From assembly GCA_902782445.1 (NCBI GenBank), contig CACZNC010000009.1, forward strand, positions 1-60,429: 60,429 bases of DNA. Reading direction: 5' to 3'. The notes beneath the pieces were generated by a model that saw only the letters and a list, made by a program, of their open reading frames with translations, had not been told where the DNA came from and did not search any database. Of this stretch, positions 53,468 through 60,429 are shown in pieces (the stretch's first letter is position 1; each line of letters begins with the position of its first letter). Source of the stretch: an uncultured Ruminococcus sp. GTDB lineage: Bacteria; Bacillota; Clostridia; Oscillospirales; CAG-272. The translations under genes and the position numbers were made by a program.

Positions 53468-54912
53468 GCGTTGCCCTCCAGTTTTGCCGTAATATCAGCA
53501 AGAACACGGTCGATATTGGCGTTCAGGTCGGAACGCTCCGCCTGATAACGGGCGATCAGATCGCCGGGATCGAGAATCTCTTCTTCCTCGTGGGGGAAGG
53601 AGCAACACTTATCAAAATCATAGTTCAGGTCGCGCAGTTCTTCCACGGTATAAAAGCGCGCCTTGTCAAACCCATCTACGACGATGGGCTGCTTATCTGC
53701 CCACCATTCCCGCACGGGGTCAAAATGCTTGTCCTGCATCGGCTTGGTCTTGGTAAAGCTCTTGACGCCTTCCGGATAATCGAGCCGATAGAACCACACG
53801 CCGCGGCTGGTGACGCCATTCTGGAAAAACAGCAGATTCGTGTTGACGCTGGCATAAGGCTTGAAGACCTGCGGTAGACGAATGATCGTGTGCAGGCCGT
53901 ATTCTTTAAGCAATTTTTCTTTAATCGTCGCCTTCACGCCGTCGCCAAACATGAAGCCGTCCGGCAGCACCACGCCGCAGCGCCCACGGTCTTTCAACAG
54001 ATTCATAATGAGCGCCATGAACAGATCCGCTGTCTCGCTTGTCTGAAACTCCCCGGGAAAGTTCTGTTTGACTGCCGCGTCCTCCGCGCCACCGAAGGGC
54101 GGATTGGTGACGATCACGTCCACACGGTCTTTGGCGGAATAATCGGAGAGTGGCCGGTTCAGGGAGTTCTGGTGGCGGATGCGCGGCACCTCAATATCGT
54201 GCAGGATGAGATTGGTCATCGCCAACAGATACGGCAGTGGCTTTTTCTCCCAGCCGTTGATGGAGGTCTGCAGCTTTTCCAAACCCTCCGTCGTAGTCAC
54301 GCTGCCGATGTGTGCGATGGTGCTGGTTAGGAAACCACCCGTTCCGCAGGCTGGATCCAGCACCGTTTCGCCCAGCTTCGGGTTCACCATTTCCACGATG
54401 AAATTGGTAACAGGGCGGGGCGTATAGAACTCGCCAGCGCGTCCGGCGCTCTGCAGGTCTTTGAGCATGCCCTCATACAGATCGTTGAAGGTATGCTTCT
54501 GCGTGGCGTCGATGAAATCAACCTTTTCGTTGATGCGGTTGATGAGCTGCCGCAGATAAACGCCGGATTTCATATAGTTGTTGATGTCCTCGAACACGTT
54601 GCGGACAACAAATTTGCGCATATCGCCGTCAGACGTGTCGAGCCGTTTCAGTTCACGAAATAGCTTGTCCACGAAGGAGATCAGGGAGTCGCCGGTGATA
54701 CCTTCCTTATCCGCCGCCCAGTCGCGCCAGCGCAGTCCCTCCGGGATCACACCATGGTAATCGGGACGGAATTCCCACTCCATCTCTTTCGCGTCGAAGG
54801 CTTTCAGGAACAGCAGCCAGGTGATCTGCTCAATATACTGCGCGTCGCCGTTCAGACCGGCGTCCTTGCGCATGATATCTTCCAGCGATTTTATCAATGC
54901 AGACATTGCCAT
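53464..54912 (-). CDS. hsdM: type I restriction-modification methyltransferase HsdM
   Basis: The 482-residue adenine-N6 methyltransferase has the SAM motif DPACGTGG (186-193) and the catalytic NPPF (270-273). An N-terminal HsdM domain precedes them. AAGGAGA lies 8 bases before the ATG at 54912. With hsdS it forms the methylase that protects host DNA. Confidence 0.93.
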   Translation of the reverse strand: MAMSALIKSLEDIMRKDAGLNGDAQYIEQITWLLFLKAFDAKEMEWEFRPDYHGVIPEGLRWRDWAADKEGITGDSLISFVDKLFRELKRLDTSDGDMRKFVVRNVFEDINNYMKSGVYLRQLINRINEKVDFIDATQKHTFNDLYEGMLKDLQSAGRAGEFYTPRPVTNFIVEMVNPKLGETVLDPACGTGGFLTSTIAHIGSVTTTEGLEKLQTSINGWEKKPLPYLLAMTNLILHDIEVPRIRHQNSLNRPLSDYSAKDRVDVIVTNPPFGGAEDAAVKQNFPGEFQTSETADLFMALIMNLLKDRGRCGVVLPDGFMFGDGVKATIKEKLLKEYGLHTIIRLPQVFKPYASVNTNLLFFQNGVTSRGVWFYRLDYPEGVKSFTKTKPMQDKHFDPVREWWADKQPIVVDGFDKARFYTVEELRDLNYDFDKCCSFPHEEEEILDPGDLIARYQAERSDLNANIDRVLADITAKLEGNA

Positions 54913-54924
54913 AGTGCTTTCTCC

Positions 54925-55590
54925 TTAGTATGGGATCGTAGATGTTCTCATAATAAGATGCCCATTGTCGACAAAGAAGCTTGTATCAAAGGGAAACACG
55001 ACATTATTCCAGGCAAGTCCATTCATCTTATATAGACGAGACCCGGGTAGAGGAACTTCCGTGTTTTTTCCTTCTTTTTTCAATGCCAAGTAATAAGCAT
55101 GAAGAATAAGATGGTAAAGGGCGCTTAACGCAGTTAATGTGTTTTTGAGGTTGGCGAATTTGTAGCTTTCCTTGGTGACGCCATCAATCGTCACAGTATT
55201 CATTCTCTCGTGTTTCACTCTATTATATGCCTTCCACCAAATGAGTGTTGTATTTCCTGTAGAAGTTGATTCGATGTCGCTCCATGGGCTTAACGTGATC
55301 CCATAGTTGATTAGTTCGACAGACGCATTAACAAACTCCGGAGCTAAGGACAATGTGAGACGGTATTTGTCCATTTTATCATCACTAAATGCGGGATCGA
55401 TTAGTTTGCAGGTCTCTTTTGCTACAACATCTACTTCGCTCCCAATTTGAAGGAGCAATTTTGCGTAGGCGTCTGAGTAAGTACAATAATTATCGACGTC
55501 AATTTTCACGAAACCCGTTGTTGCCATAAACTCTTTTTCCAGCATGATATAATGCGTCCAAAATGAATCTACTAATTCTTGACTTGTCAT
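54925..55590 (-). CDS. uncharacterised HEPN-like protein between hsdR and hsdM
   Basis: The 221-residue, mostly helical protein is not a standard restriction subunit. The segment WWKAYNRVKHERM (118-130) is typical of HEPN-like hypothetical proteins found in defence islands. I chose the ATG at 55590, with AGGAGA seven bases upstream; a longer frame to 55662 overlaps hsdR. It is separated from hsdM by 12 bases. It might be a toxin or regulator within the operon; this is inferred only. Confidence 0.55.
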   Translation of the reverse strand: MTSQELVDSFWTHYIMLEKEFMATTGFVKIDVDNYCTYSDAYAKLLLQIGSEVDVVAKETCKLIDPAFSDDKMDKYRLTLSLAPEFVNASVELINYGITLSPWSDIESTSTGNTTLIWWKAYNRVKHERMNTVTIDGVTKESYKFANLKNTLTALSALYHLILHAYYLALKKEGKNTEVPLPGSRLYKMNGLAWNNVVFPFDTSFFVDNGHLIMRTSTIPY

Positions 55591-55606
55591 TTGCAATTCT
55601 CCTGTT

Positions 55607-57922
55607 TTACGCGGCGTAGATTGCCGACTCCAATTCTTTGATCGCTTCTCGGTATTTCGCAATGCCCCCGAAGATCGTGTTGATGATATATACCTGCGTA
55701 CCGTATTGCTTAAGAGGATCGACCTTCAACACATCGACATTTTCCAGGTCGTCCAACCCGCTGTCGGCATACTTTGTCAGTAGGGCGTCAAGGATCTCGG
55801 CGGCTTTTTCGCCGTACCTGGTAAAGTAGTTGCGTTTACGGACGTGCTCTGCACGTTCTTTCCGCGTCAACGGTGGCTGGTCGAACACGATATGCAGGAT
55901 CAGATCGAACGGGTCAAGGTCTTTCCCGATCTCATCACAGAGATCATCGAAGAACACGCCGCGTTTTTCCAGTTCCTCAACAACGGCCCGTTTTCTGTCC
56001 GCGTCATTCCATGCGGAGAGGAAATCATTCAGTGAGGCGTATTGGCTGCGGACATTCCGCTTGGTATAGTCGACCAGGCTTTCCGTGATGAGATTGCCGT
56101 TTTTGTCGAGATACTGAACGTGTTTCTGTGATACCGTCACCGTTGTATCTCCCAAAACATATTTGGGCTTTTTGTCTCCTCCCTGCGGAGGAGCTTTCGG
56201 CGGTTCATCGGGGCCGGGGCCGGGCTTATGCGGTTCATAATCATCCTGCTGCTCAATTGGGCCATCAAAGTCCGGATCGTGGAACAAGCGGGTCACGTCG
56301 CGGAAATCGAAAATCGTGAAATACAGTTTTCCAAGGTCTTCACGTACACGGGTGCCGCGCCCAATGATCTGCTTGAACTCGGTCATGGAGCGGATATTAG
56401 AATCCAGAACGATGTATTTGACAGTTTGAACGTCCACGCCAGTGGAAAGCAGCTTGGACGTGGTGACAAGCACCGGATACTGGCTTTCTACGTTTCGGAA
56501 GTTATCGAGCTGCTTGACGCCTTCTTCATCGTTGGCGGTAATCCGCATTACGTAGCGGTCATCCACGGCGCACATATCGGCGTTTTCATTGATCAATGCG
56601 CGACGCATACGGTCGGCATGCTCCTGATCTACGCAGAAGAAGATGGTTTTGTCCATCCGGCAATCGTGCTTTTTCAGGTAATCGGAAACGGTCTTCGCCA
56701 CCAGTTTGGTACGCCGTTCCAGCACGAGGTTTTTATCAAAATCGGTTGTGTTATAAACGCGGTTGTCAATGACCTCGCCGTTATCATCAAGCTGTCCTTC
56801 ATAGGGGACAAAACCCTCGATATCGCGGTCGAAGAACACGCGGATCACACGATAAGGGGCAAGAAAGCCGTCGTCGATGCCCTGTTTGAGGGAATAGGTA
56901 TAAATCGGTTCGCCGAAGTAATCGATGTTGGAAACCGTATTCGTTTCTTTTGGCGTAGCCGTCAGGCCGATCTGTGTTGCAGAGGTGAAGTATTCCAGCA
57001 CCTCACGCCACTGGCTGTCCGCTTTGGCACTGCCGCGGTGACACTCATCTACAACGATCAGGTCGAAAAATCCAGGGCTGAACTGCTCAAACAAGCTGTT
57101 CGCGTCATCGTCTTCGCCGGTCAGCCCTTGGTAAAGGGCAAGGTATATCTCATGGGCAGTGTCAAAGTTCTGCTTCGTCACCCAGGTCATCTTGTCTTTG
57201 AACGGCGCAAAGTCGTTCGTAAAGGTCTGGGAGATCAATGCCGTGCGATCTGCAAGGAACAGAATTCGTCTTTTAATGCCCGCTTTCCATAAACGCCAAA
57301 TGATCTGAAACGCAGTATAGGTCTTGCCCGTACCAGTCGCCATAACTAACAAAATACGGTTTTCGCCGTTAGCAATCGCCTCCACTGTTTTGTTAATGGC
57401 ATTCATCTGGTAATAGCGTGGTTGCTTATCGGGGTTGTCAGAATAATACGGTTCATCGATGATCTGATCCTGTGACGGGCTGACATGTGCCTGCTCATGA
57501 TACATCTGCCATAGCGTATCGGGCGAAGGAAATTCATCCAGTGAGAGTGTAGTCTCCACATTGCCTTCAGTAATGTATTTGTTATGGAAGACAAAACCAT
57601 CGCCATTGGAGGAGAACACGAATGGGACATCCATCATCTTGGCATACTTCAACGCCTGTTGCATGCCGTCGCTAATGGTGTGATTGTTGTCTTTCGCCTC
57701 AACGATTGCAATGGGTTTGTTCGGCTTGTAAAAAAGAACATAATCCGCTTTCAGCGGTTTTTCCCTTTTGCAGGTCTTGCCACGAGCGATGATGCGCCCA
57801 TTGGTAATTGGATACTCTTCCCGTAATTGTGAAAAAGAATCCCAACCGGCATTGACAATAGCGGGAGTAATATACTTCGTTCGGATGTCTGTTTCTGACA
57901 AGTTCCTTTTTGTATCAATCAT
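55607..57922 (-). CDS. hsdR: type I restriction endonuclease subunit HsdR
   Basis: The 771-residue subunit begins with a PD-(D/E)xK nuclease domain (D60, E75, K77 in KADYVLF...IVEAK). A helicase motor follows, with Walker A MATGTGKT (195-202), DECH (292-295) and the GRGTRVRE motif. It is of the shorter EcoEI-like type. Its first position in the operon, before hsdM and hsdS, is usual for this type. It appears intact. Confidence 0.92.
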   Translation of the reverse strand: MIDTKRNLSETDIRTKYITPAIVNAGWDSFSQLREEYPITNGRIIARGKTCKREKPLKADYVLFYKPNKPIAIVEAKDNNHTISDGMQQALKYAKMMDVPFVFSSNGDGFVFHNKYITEGNVETTLSLDEFPSPDTLWQMYHEQAHVSPSQDQIIDEPYYSDNPDKQPRYYQMNAINKTVEAIANGENRILLVMATGTGKTYTAFQIIWRLWKAGIKRRILFLADRTALISQTFTNDFAPFKDKMTWVTKQNFDTAHEIYLALYQGLTGEDDDANSLFEQFSPGFFDLIVVDECHRGSAKADSQWREVLEYFTSATQIGLTATPKETNTVSNIDYFGEPIYTYSLKQGIDDGFLAPYRVIRVFFDRDIEGFVPYEGQLDDNGEVIDNRVYNTTDFDKNLVLERRTKLVAKTVSDYLKKHDCRMDKTIFFCVDQEHADRMRRALINENADMCAVDDRYVMRITANDEEGVKQLDNFRNVESQYPVLVTTSKLLSTGVDVQTVKYIVLDSNIRSMTEFKQIIGRGTRVREDLGKLYFTIFDFRDVTRLFHDPDFDGPIEQQDDYEPHKPGPGPDEPPKAPPQGGDKKPKYVLGDTTVTVSQKHVQYLDKNGNLITESLVDYTKRNVRSQYASLNDFLSAWNDADRKRAVVEELEKRGVFFDDLCDEIGKDLDPFDLILHIVFDQPPLTRKERAEHVRKRNYFTRYGEKAAEILDALLTKYADSGLDDLENVDVLKVDPLKQYGTQVYIINTIFGGIAKYREAIKELESAIYAA

Positions 57923-58048
57923 CGTTGATTTTTCCCTTTCTCCCGGAGACGATTATTCTCGAAACAATTCTAAGATGTCGAACTCATATCTGGTATGGAA
58001 TGGCTGACATATACCCAAAGTACATTATACCACACCCTTCCCCAGAAT

Positions 58049-58639
58049 TCAACACTTTTCCGGTGCTTCCGGCAAGATTTGATGCGATCTCAACTCCTTC
58101 ACCACCTCCCTCTTCTCCCGCTCATCGCCTGTGCAGAGAACGTCCACCAGATACTCCACCCGCGCCAGATCATGGCATGCCTCCACGAAGCGAGGATCAA
58201 GCTCTTCGTCCAGAGCCTCCGGCTCGGACTTCGGCGCGAAGCGGACAATCCAGTCACGGAGCACATACAGACGTTCCGTCAACGACAAAAAGACCTGGCG
58301 TTCCTTCTCCTGCTCCCGTTCTCTTTCCAATCGCTTCTGTTCGATCTTTGCAGGATCGAGGATGACGGTTTCGTAGCCGACGCCGAAGTCATCGGCCAGC
58401 TTGTGCACCGCATCGTAGTTGTTCAGGCCGTACAGCCCTGCCGTCAGATCGATCACATCCCCGCGCTCGCCGCAGCCGAAACAGAAATAGTAATCGTCGT
58501 TCAGTTTCATGCTCGGGTTCCTGTCGTTATGAAACGGACAGCGCGCCATACCGTTACGGCTGACATCCAGTCCGTACCGCGCTGCTGCATCCGGCACGGG
58601 GATCACGTGTTTGACGGCTTCGTATATTGTCATAGGCAT
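58049..58639 (-). CDS. CHC2 zinc-finger primase-like protein
   Basis: The 196-residue protein has a CHC2 zinc-finger (C34, H37, C53, C56 in CPFHNDRNPS and FCFGCGERGD), as in DnaG. A helical, charged C-terminal part follows. The TOPRIM catalytic domain of DnaG is absent, so it would bind DNA rather than make primers. AAAGGAG lies just upstream of the ATG. Such short proteins are common in integrative elements. Confidence 0.82.
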   Translation of the reverse strand: MPMTIYEAVKHVIPVPDAAARYGLDVSRNGMARCPFHNDRNPSMKLNDDYYFCFGCGERGDVIDLTAGLYGLNNYDAVHKLADDFGVGYETVILDPAKIEQKRLEREREQEKERQVFLSLTERLYVLRDWIVRFAPKSEPEALDEELDPRFVEACHDLARVEYLVDVLCTGDEREKREVVKELRSHQILPEAPEKC

Positions 58640-58667
58640 CTTCTCCTTTCCGATATGGAAATCAAAA

Positions 58668-58692
58668 AGCGCCTGCCGCTCTGACAGACGCT
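58668..58692 (-). terminator. terminator of integrase 2
   Basis: On the minus strand a 10-pair stem (AGCGTCTGTC with GGCAGGCGCT, two G-U pairs) is followed by TTTT. It lies about 50 bases past the integrase stop. Confidence 0.7.
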
Positions 58693-58742
58693 CGTGTTCC
58701 CTTTTCTGTTTGTCCGGTACGGTAATCCGTCCGGTTCCGTTT

Positions 58743-59897
58743 TTACAGCGCGCTTTTCAGTACCCCGCTCACCTTATCCGCCGCGTCGCGCTTCATGTCA
58801 TCGTTGACATGCCCGTACACGTCAAGTGTAAAGGCCACACTGTAATGACCTAACATCGCAGACAGCGTTTTGAAATCCACTCCGTTAGCCAATGCTACTA
58901 GACTGAAAGTGTGTCGACAATCGTGGAATCTCATCTCCGGCAGACCTGCGCGTTTCAGGATTCGCTTGAACATCGGCAGGACGGAATCCGGATCCTGCGG
59001 TCCGCCGTTGGGCGAGGGGAAGATATATGGACTGCCGTTCCCTTCCCTCTCATGAAGATCCCGGAGTAGATCCACCACATCGTCCCCGATGGCGACTGTT
59101 CGGTATGCGTTCGTGGTCTTGAGCGGTCCCTCCTCGATGTGTCCCTGCACCCGGATCACCTGACGGCGGATCGCGAGCGTTTTCTTCTCGTAGTTCACAT
59201 CCTCCCACTTCAGACCAAGCAGTTCCCCTCGGCGCATCCCGGTGGACAGTTCCACATAGTAGAATTCGAACTTGCCGCTCGCCTTTGCCTCCGCGAAGAA
59301 CCGACCGAGGTCTTCGATCTGCATCGTCTTCATCTCCTGCTTTTCCCGCTTCGGCAGTTTGCATCCGACAACGGGATTGGACACCATCAGGTGTTCTGCG
59401 ACCGCCTTGTCGAACGCAGAGTAGAGCATCGTGCGGATGTTGCTGACTGTCTTGACGCTGAGCCCTTTTGGTTTCCCCTCTGATTCCTTCCGTTCGATCC
59501 GTCCATCGGTCAGCAGACGGTTGAAGAACTTCTGGAGATCCAGTGTCGTGATCTTGTTCAGCTTCAGGTATCCGATACCGGGGTTGACGTGAAGACGGAT
59601 GTTGCCTTCGTAAGATTCATACGTTGACGCCCGCATGTTCGGCTTCTCGAAGTTCTCGAGCCATGTGTCCATCCAGTCGCACACGCACATCTTGTCCGAC
59701 ACCACCACGTCGATCTTCTGCGCTTCAGCGATGGCGGCGGTCAGCTTCTCCCTGACCTCTGCCTGTGTCTTCCCAAGGACGTTCTTGAAGATCTGTTTCC
59801 CGGTGACGGGATCGTGTCCCGCGGTGTACCTTCCTTCCCAACGACCGTCAGACCGTTTCCGAATATTGCCTTCGCCGTTTGCTCTGCGTTTTGCCAT
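58743..59897 (-). CDS. tyrosine recombinase/integrase of element 2
   Basis: This 384-residue integrase is a close homologue of the one at 33798, with the same domains and catalytic motifs (STGMRRGEL, HDCRHTF, DVYGHVN). Its start MAKRRANGEGN is unambiguous. The two probably recognise the same tRNA site, which explains the tandem insertion. Its 3' flank has a different terminator from the other copies. Confidence 0.93.
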   Translation of the reverse strand: MAKRRANGEGNIRKRSDGRWEGRYTAGHDPVTGKQIFKNVLGKTQAEVREKLTAAIAEAQKIDVVVSDKMCVCDWMDTWLENFEKPNMRASTYESYEGNIRLHVNPGIGYLKLNKITTLDLQKFFNRLLTDGRIERKESEGKPKGLSVKTVSNIRTMLYSAFDKAVAEHLMVSNPVVGCKLPKREKQEMKTMQIEDLGRFFAEAKASGKFEFYYVELSTGMRRGELLGLKWEDVNYEKKTLAIRRQVIRVQGHIEEGPLKTTNAYRTVAIGDDVVDLLRDLHEREGNGSPYIFPSPNGGPQDPDSVLPMFKRILKRAGLPEMRFHDCRHTFSLVALANGVDFKTLSAMLGHYSVAFTLDVYGHVNDDMKRDAADKVSGVLKSAL

Positions 59898-59934
59898 TTG
59901 TTACCACCTGTCCTTTCCGTTTTCGTTACCACAC

Positions 59935-59963
59935 AACATACCACAACCGCTTCCGGAAGTCCA
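59935..59963 (-). promoter_or_regulatory. integrase 2 promoter module
   Basis: TGGACT (59963-59958) and TATGTT (59940-59935) are 17 bases apart on the minus strand, with a TTCCGGAA palindrome across the -35 and spacer. Confidence 0.6.
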
Positions 59964-60030
59964 TACTCCGGAGGTGGCCCTGCCGAACTTTATCAGTTTG
60001 GACATATCTCCGTCCTCCTTTCCCAGAATC

Positions 60031-60111
60031 GGAATGACCCTCATTTGAACGGAGGGTCATTCCAAAATCCTCGTTCCATTTGGAATGACCGTCAGTTGAG
60101 CCGACGGTCAT
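60031..60111. repeat. two related inverted repeats between integrase 2 and the next gene
   Basis: The first has a perfect 12-bp stem (GGAATGACCCTC, 60031-60042 with 60052-60063) and the second a 9-bp stem (ATGACCGTC, 60085-60093 with 60103-60111). Both have 9-base loops containing TTGA. The same motif occurs at 35136 in element 1. Confidence 0.65.
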
Positions 60112-60119
60112 AGCTCTCA

Positions 60120-60429
60120 TCACATACTCATGACCGGACCGGATTCTTGATTGTCATCATCGTCCGGGTCGTAATCATCCTCCTCGTCATACACCTCCTC
60201 TCCGTCGTCATCGTAACCGTAATCGGATTCATCGTCCTCGTCGAGATCCTCCGCTTCCTCGTCACCATCACCGAACACAACTGATTCGATGGGAGCAGGA
60301 GCGACACCAGGACGGGCGTGTGCGAACACCTCCCTTGCGTCGTCGAGCTCATCTGCCTTTGCTTTCTGGATCAACAGCATGACCACCGCCAGCGGAATCC
60401 CCATCGCCGCGCCGATGTTCTTCGCCTCC
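60120..60429 (-). CDS. acidic-tailed protein, 5' part outside the window
   Basis: The frame is open to the right edge; the codons before the ATG at 60404 continue in phase (EAKNIGAA), so the gene begins outside. The visible C-terminal ~100 residues include a hydrophobic stretch (GIPLAVVMLLIQKA) and then a very acidic Asp/Glu/Tyr-rich tail. I do not recognise the family. It sits where the relaxase gene lies in element 1, but its sequence is unlike that relaxase's end. Confidence 0.5.
   Translation of the reverse strand, partial: EAKNIGAAMGIPLAVVMLLIQKAKADELDDAREVFAHARPGVAPAPIESVVFGDGDEEAEDLDEDDESDYGYDDDGEEVYDEEDDYDPDDDDNQESGPVMSM

Larger units (their letters stand above)
49491..60429. mobile_element. 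integrative element 2 (right end outside the window)
   Basis: From the second core to the window edge, genes are again of element type: a restriction/accessory operon, a CHC2 primase-like gene, an integrase and the end of a further minus-strand gene. The right att site would lie beyond 60429, so its extent is unknown. Confidence 0.7.

Noticed and set aside
58049..58639. Full DnaG primase.
   Set aside because: Only the CHC2 zinc finger is present; the TOPRIM domain and helicase-binding end are missing.

Overview
The window looks like chromosomal DNA of a GC-rich member of the Clostridia (Bacillota), probably an uncultured gut-type lineage. The evidence is the Gram-positive gene content (a WalRK-like two-component system followed by YycH- and YycI-like genes, PlsY, RbgA/YlqF, TrmK, YraN, DUF1858), consensus sigma-A promoters with 17-bp spacers, AAAGGAGG-type ribosome binding sites and GC-rich third positions. 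No species can be named from the sequence alone.

Chromosomal part, 1-21965. A five-gene leftward operon starts at a strong promoter at 8430-8458: DUF512 protein, der, plsY, a methyltransferase-PHP fusion, and a bifunctional aldolase/dehydrogenase. It ends at a long hairpin terminator at 157-203. A divergent rightward promoter (8521-8549) drives the WalRK-like response regulator and histidine kinase with YycH- and YycI-like partners. A second rightward cluster runs murA, DUF1858, trmK, a Nif3-family gene, an MFS transporter, a PdaA-like deacetylase, rbgA, rnhB and yraN. It is followed by tRNA-Leu(UAA) and an initiator tRNA-Met.

Mobile part, 21923-60429. A perfect 44-bp direct repeat covering the 3' end of the initiator tRNA occurs at 21923-21966 and at 49491-49534. 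Paired TGACCCATR motifs, 12 bp apart, lie 112-120 bp from these cores, on the right of the first core and on both sides of the second. This is the pattern expected of two integrative elements inserted in tandem in one tRNA gene. Element 1 (21923-49534) holds a BlaI/giant-M56-peptidase pair, an integrase fragment, a decayed DUF3791/DUF3990 pair, an AAA ATPase with a TOPRIM-like DUF3226 partner, a full tyrosine integrase, a MobP3-type relaxase with its accessory protein, an excisionase-like gene, a RepA-like ATPase split by an in-frame stop, an XRE regulator, a solute-binding lipoprotein, a GH28-like protein, a broken UPF0175/DUF3368 module and an IetAS-type AAA ATPase/subtilase pair. Element 2 (49491 to beyond the window) holds a seven-gene leftward cluster: type I restriction genes hsdR, hsdM and hsdS interleaved with a HEPN-like protein, a trypsin-like protease, a second HEPN-like protein and a GHKL ATPase. 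It also has a CHC2 primase-like gene, its own integrase and the end of one further gene.

The best candidates for new biology are the protease/HEPN-like/GHKL tail of the restriction operon (49726-52037) and the AAA plus DUF3226 pair (31812-33565). Several element genes are decaying through single in-frame stops (RepA-like, GHKL, DUF3368, DUF3990), so the islands look like an accretion site where modules accumulate and erode.
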